Notes: a model not told the origin generated them from the sequence alone. Shown: positions 24,111 through 58,238, numbered from the stretch's first letter. The stretch is DNA of 64,000 nt from Sarcocystis neurona (GCA_000727475.1 KL647300.1:1420833-1484832); one strand, 5' to 3'. A program made the numbers and translations.

Positions 24111-24959
24111 GTAACTGCTGCCCTGCACCTCCACATCGACCGTATTCTTGTCCCACACGATGTTGCAGCACGCACAGAGACCCTCAGATATATATTTCTC
24201 GAGTACACGCGCATTCACACATACGTAGAAATACACATGCACATATACGTATATATACCTCGACATTCTACACATAGACACGTGAGCGTGTAAACGCATG
24301 CATGAACGTCTACATATTGATATATACACATATGTAAACTCTCTTCTAGACAGGTAGTATTTACTACTACTACTCTTCTGAAACGTACTGCCACCTATTC
24401 TCCTAGACACGCAATGCCTACGTATGAAGTGTCACACACACACACAAACGCACATATAAACAGACACGGACTTACGCGTGGGTGGACGCATGAGGACTGC
24501 TCTTCCACAGACCCCAGGGACGCCCGCGTATACACATACGGATGCTGATTTTAACAGGTATACATGTATATACGTATGGAGCTGCATCCGTCCACAGACG
24601 TATTGCCTACACACATGTGTGTATACGCATATACGTACATATTTACGAGAAGAGAAAGTGAGAGAGACAGAGGGAGGGAGACATGCGTCCCATTCATCGG
24701 GTCCGTAGGCGTGCATGCGGCCGCGCAGATGCAGACGCTGACCTGGCAGCCGCTCCTGTGCGCACAGGTTCCTATGCGTCTTATTTGCGAAGAGATAAAG
24801 AGAGAAGCAAGACACGCACATAGTTGCGGGTTATCATATAAAGGTGCTTTATATACGTGAAAGTACACTGTCCCCGCTTTACTTGGTGCCTGCTGCTGCC
24901 TGCCTCCCGACGCAGCCTGGTGCGCCCCGTTGTTACGCAGCACGTTACGGGACACACGA

Positions 24960-25440
24960 CGCACAGCAACCTACCGCAGCTGCTGCTGTTTCTGTGCTGC
25001 TGCTGCTGTTTCTGTGTTGCTGCTACTTTTTCTGTGCTGCTGCTACTTTTTCTGTTGCTGACTTTCCTGCTGCTGCTTTTTCTGCTGCTGCTGCTTGTGT
25101 GCCCCACTTTCTGTTCTGCTGCTGCTTCTGGTCTGCTGCTGCTCCTGTTCAGTTCCTGCACCTGTTATGCTGCACTTCCTGTTCCGCTACCGCTTCCTCT
25201 TCTGCTCCTGCTTCTGTTTCTGCTGCTGCCGCTGCTCTCCGGGCTGCTGCGACCAGTGCTGTTGCTGCGACCCCTGCTGTCGCTGAGCCGCCGCCACCGG
25301 TCCTCCTGCTGCTGCTGCAGTTGCTGCTGCTGTTGCTACTGCTGCTGTTGCTGCTACTGCTGCTGGTGCTGCTGCTGGTGCGGCTACTGCTGCTGTTGCT
25401 GCTACTGCTGCTGGTGCGGCTACTGCTGCTGTTGCCGCTG
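24960..25440 (+). repeat. CTG trinucleotide tract
   Basis: GCTGCTGCTGTT and GCTGCTTTTTCTG repeats for about 480 bases. Leu/Cys/Ala-rich open frames exist in all plus frames and are repeat translations. Confidence 0.8.
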
Positions 25441-26669
25441 CGTTTGAGGCTTACAGCGTTAGAGAGGAGAAAACCATGGTGTTAGTAGGGGAGGGACGGA
25501 TGGAAGACTGCGGGCCAGCACGTCTGCCAGCTGTTGGACGTGGATGGAAGTTTGTCCCGAGTGCTGGCCCCTGTGGAACCTGACCCGCTGTCGCTGCTGT
25601 TGCACGCCTGTCTGCCTGCTGCTGCTGCACCTGCTGTTCTTGCAGGTGCTGCGCCTTCATCCACGCAGCTTCTCCAAATTCTGGGCAAGGGCACTTCTGC
25701 TGCGGCACTTCTGCTGCGGCACTTCTGCTACGGCACTTCTGCTGAGGCTTGGCCACGGCGAAGCAGCGTCACAGTCTACCGGCAGGTGATACAGACACGC
25801 TACAGTGTCTCAGTGTATGTATATACCTGTACACAAGCAGATTTATTTATTCCCCAACATACATACCGACAGCACCGAATATACACTCCGTACACACATA
25901 CGTGTATGTACCGTGTTCACATGCATGCGTTTGTACGCGTGTGGGTCGACCTACATACAGATTTCTATATGTTATCCGGCCGAACGCGAGCATATAGTAA
26001 GAGCAAGGGCTTCACGTGGACGTATTTGTTACTGACGTAGAGCCCACTACCAAAATCGTCACTGTCCCGTCTGCTTGAAGAAAGGAGAAGTTGTGATGCC
26101 CGCGCATGCAGCTGTACAGACTGCAAGGATAAAAATACCCTGAGACTGCTAAGGTGGTGCACCTGGTGGCGATGTCGATACATGAAGATGGAAAGCATTT
26201 CTAACAAAAAGGCAGATAGCTGCTGTGGGGAGTGACATAAAAAAAAGAGAGCCTCTACTCTTCAACACTCTCGTTTTGAGCGGGAAGACGTCAGGCGCGA
26301 CCGCGGGTGTACGCACTGGTGTACATACACCGGAGATCCGTTATCCGGAAGAGATACACAACAGTCCTTTGCTGACTACATTAAAAATGATCCATAAAGC
26401 TTTATGCATGAAAAACCGGACTTCGGACACGTGTGTAGCTTGTACGCGGGAAAGCAGGCGTACTGACGCCAGGAGAAGCAGCGTTGACGCGACGTGGTGT
26501 ATGTACACCAGGAAGCAGGTGCATACAAGCCCACGAAAAAACTCACGAGTGAACTGCGAGAAGGTGGCTACTTCAGCTGAAAAGCAGACATGAAACGTTT
26601 CCTAAAGACCAACCAGAACGATGCAAGGATTCCACAAAAAGGGTGTAGATATTACACAGAGAAGGACGT

Positions 26670-26775
26670 GTTTGTACACCACAAACGAGCTGTCTGTGTA
26701 CCACAAACGAGGTGTTCGTACACCAGAAACCAGATGTCTGTACCCCCGAACGCAGAGGCTCGGACACCTGAAATA
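26670..26775 (+). repeat. short tandem repeat, 22-23-bp period
   Basis: GTACACCACAAACGAGCTGT and near copies GTGTACCACAAACGAGGTGT, GTACACCAGAAACCAGATGT and GTACCCCCGAACGCAGAGGC follow each other with 22-23-base spacing; related GTGTACAT/CACC words occur singly at about 26320 and 26500. Confidence 0.7.
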
Positions 26776-26987
26776 GGCCGGTAGATACACCAGGACGCAC
26801 TGAAGAGTGCTGGGAAAACAAAAGCCGGCGAAGAGCAGGGAAACGACGCGGAGGAATCTTTTTTGAGAGGAGGGGAGCGGTCATTTGTGCCTAACACTTG
26901 CTGCAAGTGCAGGATATTTTCCCCCATCGGGGAGCTCTTCTCAGTGACAGAGGGGGAGACACAGGACTGCAGGGGAGAAAGGACGAG

Positions 26988-27296
26988 ATGCAAGTGACTG
27001 AAAAACCAACAGAAGGGAAAAACGAACGCAGGGAGGCATCTGCCGAGAAACCGGCTGCTCGTGTTGCACCAGTTGCTGCTGCTCTTGCGGCTCCTCCGGG
27101 GAAGCACCTGGTGCTGTGCTTGGTCCTGCTGTTGACGGTGCTGTTGCGGGTGCTGTTGCATCATCTATTCTTGACGGAAAGACGTGACAAATATGCGAAA
27201 GTGTACGGAGCAAATGAAACGGTGCGGCAGGGATACGGTAGCCAGCCGCCGGGTTTGTTAATCGGAGAGGTCTCGACGTGCAGCTCAGCTAGATAA
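26988..27296 (+). CDS. hypothetical small membrane protein (weak)
   Basis: ATG-initiated frame of 102 codons. A charged N-terminus (KPTEGKNERREASAEKP) precedes a hydrophobic segment of about 20 residues (HLVLCLVLLLTVLLRVLL) and then a polar, non-repetitive tail with DKYAKVYGANETVRQG. It resembles a type II single-pass protein but I recognise no family, and the hydrophobic part is CTG-repeat-like DNA. It could equally be a chance frame or an exon of a longer gene. Confidence 0.25.
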   Translation: MQVTEKPTEGKNERREASAEKPAARVAPVAAALAAPPGKHLVLCLVLLLTVLLRVLLHHLFLTERRDKYAKVYGANETVRQGYGSQPPGLLIGEVSTCSSAR

Positions 27297-27689
27297 TCAA
27301 TCGGAAGGAAAGGGTCCCCTGCACCTGGGAAGGAAAGAACATCTAAAATTCCGCATTCTTACAGCCTTCCCCGTTATGCGCTTGGTTCACACCGTCAACT
27401 CGGCGGCGCACCGAGTTGCTAGCCGGATGGAGCAGAGGAGACGCGGCAACAGCAGTAGTAGTGGGGTGCTCTCAACAGCACAGCGGCCCTTCTTCCAGGC
27501 GCCGTAGTAACAACGCATGCACTCTGGGAAACCACGCGGATACAGGAAGTTAGAGTCTGCTGCGACTTTAGACGTACGCAAATGCAGTTGCCAAAAAGAT
27601 GAGGAAAAGAGCCACTCGATCTACACGCCGAGTGGGCACGGAGGGAACAGCTGTAACGTTTAAGGCCGCGCTACCTGCAGCGGCAACAC

Positions 27690-27960
27690 GGCAGCAGCAT
27701 CAACAGCAACGGACCGCCGCAACAGCAGCGCAGCAGCACCAGCAGCGGCACATCAGCAGCAGATCAGCAGCCCAGCAGCAGCCCAGCAGCAGCACAGCAG
27801 CAGCACGGCAGCACAGCAACAATCCAGCAACACAGCAGCAGCACGGTCGCAGCCCAGCAGCAGCACAGCAGCACAGCACCAGCACAGCACCAGCACAGCA
27901 GCACAGCAGCACAGCAGCAGCACACCAGCACAGCAGCACTACGAGCAGCACAACCACATC
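27690..27960 (+). repeat. CAG/CACAGCAG tract
   Basis: About 270 bases of CAGCAGCACAGCAGCACAG with little else; both strands are open in several frames because of composition. Confidence 0.85.
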
Positions 27961-30900
27961 CGCCGCAGATGTGGTGGTATAGCTGCCTAGTAGACTTGGT
28001 CGCAGTGGACACAGCACGTAGCGGCAACAGCAGCAGTGCAACCGCAGTGGGGAGCCGCTGCATGACGCTTGGTGGTCGGTCGCGTAGGTGGGGGAAAGTC
28101 CCACCACCCTCTGAAACAGGAGTCGTCAAGCGGGCCAGATGCGGCGTCGCAGCTAACGCGAACAGGAGGAGCAGCTGGAGCAGCACCGCAGGAAGTACCG
28201 TTTTAGTTGAGGTTTGGTATGGAGGCGAAGTGGGTGCCGTCGGGTGCGTGGAAGAGGGAGGAGCTCTCTACTCTCTTTCGCCACACATGGCTGCTGTCTC
28301 CCCAATTACACACGTCAACTCAGTATTGCGGCTGGACGTGCTGCTGCTTCTGTTGCATGTGGCGCTGCTTTTATTCCCGGTACTGCTTGTGTTGTGCTGC
28401 CGCAGCTGCCAGTAGGACCACTGACTGCGGCTTTCGGTGCTGGTGCTGCTGCTACGTCCAGTATTGCTGAACCGGCTAGTTCTTGGACTGCTGCTGGCTT
28501 TGCTCGTGCCCCATCGGGTCCTGCGGGGGCCGCGCTCCCGTGCGCACTGGTGGCTCTGCAATGTCGCTACCGTGAGCTGCCAGTGCTACAGTGGCTGCTT
28601 GCGCCCGTGCTGATGTTTGTCGTGGAGATGGTGCTGCTGCTTTCGTGGTTGCAGGTGTTCCGGTTCCTGCTCCTCCTGCTGCTGCTACGATTAGGGTTGC
28701 TGCTGGTCACGCTTGTTCAGCCCCGCTCCTCCACAAGTGGTGCTGCAGCTGTTGGTGTCGCTACCGGGTCTCCATGTGCAGACTCTGCTATTGCACATTC
28801 TGCTGCTGCTGCTGTTGCTGTCGTGGTACATCTTGGCGTTTGTTGTTACCCACGTTCGGCTGTGACTCGGGTGAAACGGTCAGCAGGTGGATGCGGTGCC
28901 GTCAGCGGCGCTGGCAAGTGCCACGCACTCATCGTAAAGCAACGCAACACCAGCAGCAAGAATTCTAAAAAGTCAGCGGTGCCACAAGCAGCCCTTGTGG
29001 TATCAGCACACTACCACTTCCCCAGACGTGCTAAGGTGGTACCAGTACACAACCACCTGTAGACGTGGTAAGACCACCGTCGGTACTCGTTCTGCAACTG
29101 CTCCTAAAACTACTCTTTTTAGTAGTGGAACTACTGGTATATCCAGGTGAAGTCAAAGAAGGATTATCACAACAGTAAACTCTCCATGCCTTGTCGTCTA
29201 CGCTGCAGATCTACAGCCCGGGCGGTGTAGAGCAGCAACAGTGACACAAGAGGCGAAGGTACGTGCTGTATTGGGGCTACGCAGCCTGTTACAGAGTTAG
29301 ACCTTCGAAGCTGTTGCAACGGCTACAACTTACGACATGTGCTGGCGCTGTTGCCGACGCAGGTTGGGACTCACAGGTAAAGAGGGTTCTGTGGTATTCG
29401 CTTGTTTAACTCTGCGGGGACATCTGTTCATGATGCAGAAACGAACTGCTAGTCCTCGTGCTTCTTCTCCTCGTGCATTCCATGCTTCTGTGTAGTACGG
29501 TCATACCCTATATCTAAAGCTGCGGACAGCGCTGGTCCTGCTGGGTGCAATTCTGAGGTGGAAACTCTCAGCAGCTCTGTCTACCAGCGCTGCAGAACTG
29601 AACACGGTTAGCTGCTGCTCGAGTTTCCTGCCGCTGCCGCTGCCGCTCCATTGTTCTGAGGTTACTGTTTCCGATCGTGCCGCACGCTATGCTACGCGTG
29701 TCTTAAAGGCTGACGCTGCTGGCAGGGACAACTTGCAAGGCTCCTCTGTCCGAGGGCTTGGAGCGCATTTGTGTGTACGCACGTCGGTGTGTGCGTTCTT
29801 TTGTGTGCGCACATGTGTGTGTATGTCTGTGCATGTGTGTATGTGTGTGTGTGCATGTACTTGCGCACATTTGTGTGCGTCTAGAATCATAAAGACTATG
29901 TCGCTGTGTGTGTCGGTTTACGTTCCTGTCTACACATATACACGTATATATATACACATACGTTTCTGTGCACATGAATACATACACAAGTGCCTTCGCC
30001 AGCCCTTGTATAGCGTAAGGATGAACAATCAACAACGTACACGTAGCAGGAGGGTAACGCGGCTGCCTGCTGCTCCAGAGTGTCTCCAGCTGTTTAACGG
30101 GATTCCTGGTCAGACCACTCCTGCTACAGTTGGCGGTTTCTATTTGCACATAGGGGACGGCAGGAAAATCAGCATTCCTGGGCTGCTGATGGGGAGCAGG
30201 CCTCGAAGCCGCTAAGACAATTTTAGAAACAGATAGTCGCGAAAAAAAACACCTGCACAAGTGACGAGCGTGTGCTTTTTGTGGATGCACTGCTACTGGC
30301 TGTAAGTGGTAATGGCTGAAAGGCGTCTTCGCGGAAGATGGCATTTCACAATGCAACCGTGCTGCTGTGGTTAAGTGGGATCGTCTCTATCCACCCTAAT
30401 TCATTTCGGGCACTGAGCAGCAGATGCGCCCTGAAGAACTATCGGAGATCGATGCTTTGCTGCGGATGACGTGTAGGCGCAAAGGAAATGAGCACTGCCG
30501 AAATCGCCATCAGATTGGTTGCTACGTCAGATACACTAGTGTAGACAGGCAATAACTGCTTATGGTGAATAGCCGCTTAAGCCGTTGCTTCTGCTGATGA
30601 ATAGCAACAAACTATTACTGACGACGGGCAGGTTTTCTTGATGCGACTCCTGCCGATGTCAAGGTCTACCTGAACCTGGTATCATAGCTAATCTTGTACC
30701 AAAAGTACTCCTGCTAACGAGGTGAGGCGCCACCCTATATAATTTACGACGATGCTTCACCCCATGATAATCCGGCGCTGCTGCTGCGGCGGTGGATTGT
30801 CGTCCGATACGCTAGTGCCGCGGATCATTGTTAGTACTCACACCCGGCTGCGCGTTTTGAGTATGTACCTCGTAGTTGGTGAGTCGACTAGGACAAGGCT

Positions 30901-33900
30901 TACGCTGAGGATAACTAACAAGGTGCACAGAGTGAGGAGCGCTCACCTGCTGCTCCTGATGATGGATAGTCACGTTGTGGATAAAACGTTGTCCGTGGTC
31001 AGGTACCTAAAAAAAATGAAGCATCAGGATGGGGGTGGCTCTTGGGCGCATCTACTCTTTCTCACGAGGACGCGCATACTATTGCTGTTGGTCGTGCGTA
31101 CTTGTGTAGCTTAACAGGGAAGACAGGAACGCCTTCATTCTGCTGTCGACACAGCACTCTGAAGGTAGTTCACCATCCACCGCTACTGGGGTTTCTGCGG
31201 AGCAAGAGATGGACGAGTTCTCACACGAGTCTCTGCTGGCAAGCAACACAAATACATTCTCCTGTTTTTCTGATGCTGCTGAAAGTAGCTAGGTGAGCAG
31301 CACCGCTTGTCGACGAACGAACACGATTGCTGCGAGAAGAGAGAAGAATGTACGTGCATTGCTTGCCCCTCACCACTAGGATTAGCTGTTCATCGGCTTG
31401 TCGGTACAGCAGTACTGGATATGCTATCGAATGCTCAGCACTGCACGGCGCTAGCGTCAGTAAAATCGAGGGGGTCCAATGGGTCTGCAGACCAGGTGCT
31501 GCGGAAGGTATCCTGCTCTTGCAGCCACCACAAGAAGAAACCCGCTGTGACGGCCGTAAATGAGCGTGCTTTCACTGGAGCGACGGTACAGACACGATGC
31601 AGAGCCACGCGAATAATATGTGTACAATATCCATAACGCCATGCATAAGGAAAATCCACTGAAATGTTTGATGCACCGGCAAGATTTTCCTTTTCGTGTG
31701 TTGCTGCAGGACACGAAGGCGTTTACGACGACAGAAGAATTTGCATGTTTCCGGCAAGACAAAAGAGAAGCCTGAAAAAAAATTCGTCATCTTGCATGTA
31801 TCAAAAGGAAGGACGAAGTATTGCCCTTAACTGTCTTTCGTGTAGTTCCTTTTTGCGTCCCTTTCAACTTATTCTTCATCGATCAGGCAGTCCGTGCACA
31901 AAGTTTCTTGCAGTGTACGAGGTTTCTTTTATGTAGGGTCAACATAAGTGGACGTACCTGGAAGTGGCTGTCGTGGTGTATCCATAGGTTTGACATCATC
32001 TCTGGGGATTGGGAAAGCTGTATACGGAGGGGAATATTTGTCAAGAATACCAGTCGCAGGAGTGACAGCAGTGGTAGTGAAAGAATACTGGTTGAGAGAA
32101 GTCTTTGTCAACTACAGCACTCAGGGTAGTTGTAGGACTGGTATTAGAAGTATACGTGTTACAACAATAGTTGTAGGATCGCCAGAAGAAGGAAACGAAG
32201 GCGAGTGAGTAGCAGCAGTCCTGCAATACGTGCACTGTCGTAGGTGGGATAACGAGAAGAGTAGTGTTGCTGTTGACGTCGTCGTTCCCGTGGCAGCGTA
32301 GTTTGTGCACCGGCGTATTAGCGGCTGTGGTAATGGGGAACGTAGTGCAGTAGTAGCAAAAGTAGTAATCTTCGTCGTACTATTCGTGATAGTGGTAGCA
32401 GAAGAACTGGCTTAGTAGTAGTGGTGATTGTACTAGGAGGGGGAGGAGAGGTACTAGACTGCAAGCGTGCTAGGAGGAGTTATGCTAGTGTAGCAGCACA
32501 GGGACAGAAACAATGGTAGTAATAGGTGTTGCAACGGCAAAAGGCTTGGAGCCGTGCTAGCAGCGGCAGTAATTGACTGGCAGCAAGAGTAATGGTAGTA
32601 AGTGGTTGCTGAGGTGGTAGCATGGTGATAGATGGAAATCATTGTGCCAGCAGCAGTGGAAGGAGTTATAAAGAAGCCACAGCACAGCCGAAATCTTGAA
32701 CATAACAGGATCACTAGTAACGGCATTAATAGTAGCAGTAGATCAGTTTGTAGTGTTTGTAGGAATAAAAGTGATAGTCTTCGGAATAACAGAACCGCCA
32801 GGGGCCACCGCGTAGTACTACAGGCCCTAGTAGCAATAGTAGCAACAGCAGCAGTAGCTTCTGTTGTAATAGGGTAATCAGTACCAGCACTCATGTCACC
32901 AGAACCTGTATTTGCAACAGCAGCTCGGACATAGCAGCGGTGGTGTGTGTAATTTGAGGTGATAAAGAAGGATGTGCAAAAAATAAATGGACGATGGCGA
33001 CGCCCGCTATTAAGGCGCACCAGCGGTGGGCCGGCTCCGTCCACGAGTCCTACTGTAGACCTTGATTATCCGCATTGAAGTGAGAAGTTCTCCAGCTGGC
33101 GCAGCTGTTCCCCTGTTGGTTTTGCTGCTGGCGCTAGTCACTACTACTGCTGGCGCGGCAGCTGCTCCTGCTGCATCGGCTTCTGCCGCCTCAGCTCCCC
33201 TCGCTAGTCGGACTGTCCTGCTAATGGTGCTGGTACCGGTACCGCTTGTCCTACTGTGCGTCTGTGGAAGCTGCCAGTTCAACGCCAAACAACAACGTGA
33301 AGTCGAGCAGACACACATGCAAGTGCTGTGCAGGTGCTGATGCAGGTAGCACTAGGTACTGATACTCGTTACGCTGCTTGCGCTGCTGCTGTCCAGGGTG
33401 ATACAGCTGCTGCTGGGACTGAAACCGTGCCGCACTCGAATGGGTGAGATTCCGCTGGCGTGGCTGGTGTTTGTGTCACCTCCATCAGTTGCTGTAAGAT
33501 TATTTGGTGAAGCCCTCCTCCCACGTCGGCTGCTGCTGCTAATGTAGCGTCAACTCCGTGAAGCTAGCGCCGGTGCTGCTGGCACTGTTGCTGCGACCGC
33601 TGCCGCCGCAGGCGCTCGCAGCTGCGACTGCTCCTGCGCTGTCGTGTCGTTGCGGCAGCGACCGCGCCTGGCCGCGGTCCTTGCGGTGTGTCGGCCGCCG
33701 CTGCGAGCCACTCGATCCAGGCGAGAAGAGGGGCTCTACAGGGCAACACAGCAGTAACCCTGCAACACGATCAAGGATGAGCAGCAGCAAATGCTACAGC
33801 AGCAGCAGCAGCGGCAGCAGCAGCAGCGGCAGGAGCAGCAGCCGCAGCAACAGCAGCAGCAGCAAGATCGGGTCTTGCCTCGTACATGTACGTGAATTAT

Positions 33901-35679
33901 TGGCAAGCCGCACGCATGATTAGCAAAAAACTCAGTCCCGCTACGAAAACACGTCTTCACGGCGTGCCGCCAGGCGATAGGCGGTCGAGGCACGCGGCCG
34001 ACGCGGACGGTGCAACATCTTCCGCGCAGTGTCGTTGCAGCGTCCGCTGCTGCACCATCAGCAGCAGCAGCAGCCCGGCCATGCGAAAGAGCAACAGCAG
34101 GGGCAGCAACAGCGCCAGGAGCGCGGATAATTGCAGCGTTATTACCGGCAGCAACAGCAGCAGCACCACCACCAAGTTCCAAGACCGACAGCAGCCGTGC
34201 AGCATTTGTAGCATGTTCAAAGAGTACCACTCGCAGTGGCTGCGCGGGTGATCGCTAGGAGGGTAGGAGCAGTTGCAGAGGCCGCAGCACAGCGAGGGCA
34301 GCACCAGAAACTGCAAGATGCGGTAGCAGCCACACGCGCAACTGTACAGTCTCTGTCCATTAACCAGTGCTACAGGCGTGCGAACTGTTGCTGGGTGAAA
34401 CAAAGGGCTTGTTCGACTCTCGGGTGTGTGTGCCATCTGCTATGGGTGTTTTATATATGAACATAATTCTTCTTCGTTACCAGCCGATCTCCATAACCAC
34501 GCATATCTATCTATGCGCACTGGCCAATTTGATGTCGGCTAAAGCGTGCCACAACAGAAAGAAATAGACTTCTGTCTGAGACAGTGACCACAGTTCTTCT
34601 AGAGTTTTTCTCTACACACACTCGCAAAAGTAACCGCGAGGATACTATACGCACACGCTCCTAGTCCTGGGTGTGTGCGCACGCAGTCAAAAGCGCCTAT
34701 AGTTGCTTGCTGTAGATGACCGTCTTTCTGTATACGGATTCGAGTACACATGCGTAGCGATGTGTTCGCTGCAAGTTGGCAGCAATGTTCGTGGCAGCTT
34801 CCCTTTGCGTGAACACGTAACTGTTTTTGCCTTCGCCCCTCCTTGACCTCCTCCTCCTTCGTAACATTGACTCTCCACTGGCCAGCACTTGCTGTCGTTT
34901 CTACAACACTTTGTCAGCTGTTTGTGTGGCTGTATATGTCTTTGTGCATGTAGATTTGTATGTGTATCAGAATACATATATCTGGATGGTATGGTGATGT
35001 GTATACGTAACTCTGTACGCAGGTGTGTCTACGGAGATACACAGTGTCCTATGTGTTAGGGATGTGCACACGCGCGAACACGTGTACGTATGTCCGACGT
35101 CGACTACGTAAGGATGCAGGTAAATACGCCCGTGCATGAAATGCCACAGAACTATTCATACGACTGTTACGCCATGCGTGCGCCTACGTGTCTACAGAAG
35201 AATACCTATATATAATGCCAATATTCTCGTCTGAGCAGAGGTCCTTACCTGGTACCGTTGCGCATGGCGTGGACGTAAGCCTGTGCTGCGCAATGAACAA
35301 GGCGCTCTGGTAGAGAGAGTTCCGCATTGCACAACGAAATGATTCCACAGGTGGGGGCGCACCGCTGAGTTCCCATTCAAATACCTTCTTCTGCCGCAAC
35401 ACTGAGGGCTACATTTTCCTGTGACGACGGCGGGCTCAAGACCTAATGACGCTCCCTATTTGCTTGTAGTGGGTCTCATGCCGAAATACACTTTTTCTTC
35501 CAGGCTGTCAGAGCCTGCTGCTGACGACGTACACTAAGACGTACTGCTGCAGGTGCTCCTGCCGGTGCAGCTGCTGCTCTTTCGGTGGTTCCCTCTACTG
35601 GTGCTGTTGTTGCTGGTGTTGTTGCTGTTGTTCGAACAGCGTAGCTCGTGCCCTCATATCCCACTTCCGTCGCTGCAGC

Positions 35680-35980
35680 TGATCCGCGTCCTTTTTGTCG
35701 CATCTCCACTTCTACTCTATTACCTCCTGTGCTCTTCTTCCTTCCTTTCCACTGTCCTCCTTTTTTCCCTTTTGTACTTTCCTTACCCTTATTCGTCCTC
35801 GTCTACTGTCTTTTCACTTTCTCCTTCTTCCTCCTCTGCCTACTCTCCTCTCTCTTCTTCTCTTGACGCTGCTGCTGATTCTTTTTTTTTCCCTCCTTTT
35901 CACGATCCTTCACACGCTGTTGCAACTGCGGCTGCTCTCTTCCTCATTTCTCATTCTTATTCCCCTCCTCGTCGTGTGCC
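35680..35980 (+). other. polypyrimidine block about 0.8 kb upstream of phosphodiesterase
   Basis: CTTCCTTCCTTTCC, TCCTCCTTTTTTCCC and similar words dominate the plus strand for 300 bases. Open frames of 110-157 codons here are products of the T/C bias. It could be a promoter-proximal element or the end of an upstream intron; the sequence alone does not decide. Confidence 0.5.
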
Positions 35981-36756
35981 ACTTCGTCCTCCGGGTTCTG
36001 CCACAACTAACAAGTCTCTCCGTTAGTGGTAATTGAGTAGGTACGCTGGCCAGCAGCGTGTCTCTGCTGCTAGTAACTACTCTCATAGGAGTAGCTCATG
36101 TCGTTTGCGGCTGCTGCTGCTGCTGCCGCTGCCTAGAGGGAGACACCGTTTCTACATAGCCGTACTGCCTCTGTTTAATTTTCCCAGCTTAACCAATGCA
36201 AGCAGCCACACTCCCAGAGCCGCCTCAGCAGCAGCAGCAGCGAGCTCTCACAGCGCCTCGCTGCGCTCTCCCTGGAGACACCGCAGTAGCAGCAGCAGCC
36301 GCGCGAGTAGTAGCAGCAGCAGCACGCAAATTGGCAACATCAACGCCGACGGCGGACTTAGCAGCAGAAGCAGCAGTAGCAAACGGGGTGACGGCAGCTA
36401 AAAAAAAAAAGTTAGAGAAGGCGGAAGCAGTATCGGTTAGACTTTCACCTGCACGGGAGAAGACCGCAGCCTCGGCAGCGACAGGTGATTAACTACAGTC
36501 GTACTGCAGCTCCTGATGCCAGCAGCAGTCACTGCTGCAGAATAAGCAGATTCAACACTAACAATGCTTTCCGCGAACTGTGGGGCGACGGCAGCAATTG
36601 CAACAGCAGCTTAGACAGTAGCAGCAGCGAAAGGTGTGGGAAAGACACGAGCACGTGATGCAAGGACGTCAGCGCTGATGTACGAAGACGGTGCCCAGGC
36701 CCCGCAGCAGGCGGGGAAACGAGAACTGTTCAACTCCTATCCGAAGAAGCGCAGTG

Positions 36757-56905
<20,149 letters not shown>

Positions 56906-58207
56906 CACAAATAGGAGCAGAACCAAGTGAGCCGCTACACGGCGAACTGTCGGTACAACAGCGGGAACCATGTTTACGCTTTGTCACACGTTATTGGCGA
57001 CGAGCAAATGCAGCCTCCAGGCCACAAGGAAACAATCAGCCCGGCAAAAACGTCCACAGAGACGCAGAAGCTATTCGTGGGGCAGCAGCAGCAGGGACTG
57101 GGTCGACAACAAACTACAGAGAAAGCCGTACATCACAAAAAGACACCTTCTCACGGGTTCACCGTTACGGTAGCTGTTTGTTTGTGTACCCGACGTGTCA
57201 GCTGCTGTGTACGTGGCGAGAACATTCGTATATTGACACCAGTCTGGGGGCGCCTGCACCAGCGTTAGAAAGCCGGTCTGAATCACTGCGTGCGAAGACT
57301 GGATATTCAGGTGGTTCTCCTGCGGCGCGTATGCACTGATGAGGAGGTCCGCGGATGCAGAGCGTCTCAGGGTTTGTTTGACTGCCATCTACAATTCATC
57401 AAAAAGGAAGACAGCCATCAAATTCTTGCAACCCAGCTTACAACAAACTGCACTGCATACTCTGTCAGACGTACATATTCGTGAGGACGTTCACGTGTAT
57501 AACAGCTTTTAAAACCGCACGCTTGCGTTGTCAACAAGGCTGGGGTGCGAAGCATTCATGTAATTGCTTGGAGTTTGGTGAGCCGTGCGTGGTTCGCATG
57601 ACCTGCTTGACTGCTGTGTGTACCGAACGCACGTCCCCGAGAACCACGCGAAAATCGAAGGACTTACAGAGGTGTAGGATATCTTAGATGTAAACGGTGG
57701 TGCGGTAAAATCGCAAAAGGGAAGGGTCGTCGAAGCGTACACACGCGTGCTCCGACGTGTTCACACCTGCGTGTGAACACACGGATACATATCTACCCAT
57801 ATATATATATATACATATGCGTACGTGTGGACGCATATATATCTGTACACACAAGTGCGTTATCCCGGACGTAGATTTGTGTGATGTTTTGCGGGGAGGT
57901 GAGTGCAGGATTGTGTGGGAATTTACACGCGTGCTCTAAAGGTGCATTTACACACGTACGTCCATGTGTACACACCGAAGAACGCATCAACTCTATACGT
58001 ACATATAGGTACGTATACATGCGCACAGAGTGCTGCTTTTATTTTCATTATTCACTTGTATGCGTATACATACGTGTATGTGCATGAGTAGAAAGTGAAG
58101 CTTTTATATTTGGTGACTGTGGGCCTTTTTTTTCCGTGTTGTGCATATGCTCCTACCGATAGGGGTACCTTCCCTACACGTGTTCGAACAATCTATCCGC
58201 CGCATCC

Positions 58208-58238
<31 letters not shown>

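Larger units (their letters stand above)
23852..36756. other. 12.9-kb region between RING ligase (-) and phosphodiesterase (+)
   Basis: The start of the RING gene should lie in its left part but no convincing exon was found; a minus-strand frame near 24090-24180 and a Gln-rich minus frame at 25451-25756 are only possibilities. Contents: CTG tract 24960-25440, TA/CA microsatellite 25800-26000, a short tandem repeat near 26670, CAG tract 27690-27960, degenerate CTG/GTAGTAG sequence 28020-34350, a CT-rich block 35680-35980 and CAG sequence 36110-36410. Unique-looking sequence at 29060-32000 has no recognised gene. The phosphodiesterase promoter and any 5' non-coding exon may be in the last few hundred bases. 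Confidence 0.5.

Noticed and set aside
28214..29062. 282-codon plus-strand open frame
   Set aside because: No ATG start, Ala/Leu/Val-rich composition from CTG/GCT-type DNA, no motif, and alternative frames equally open.
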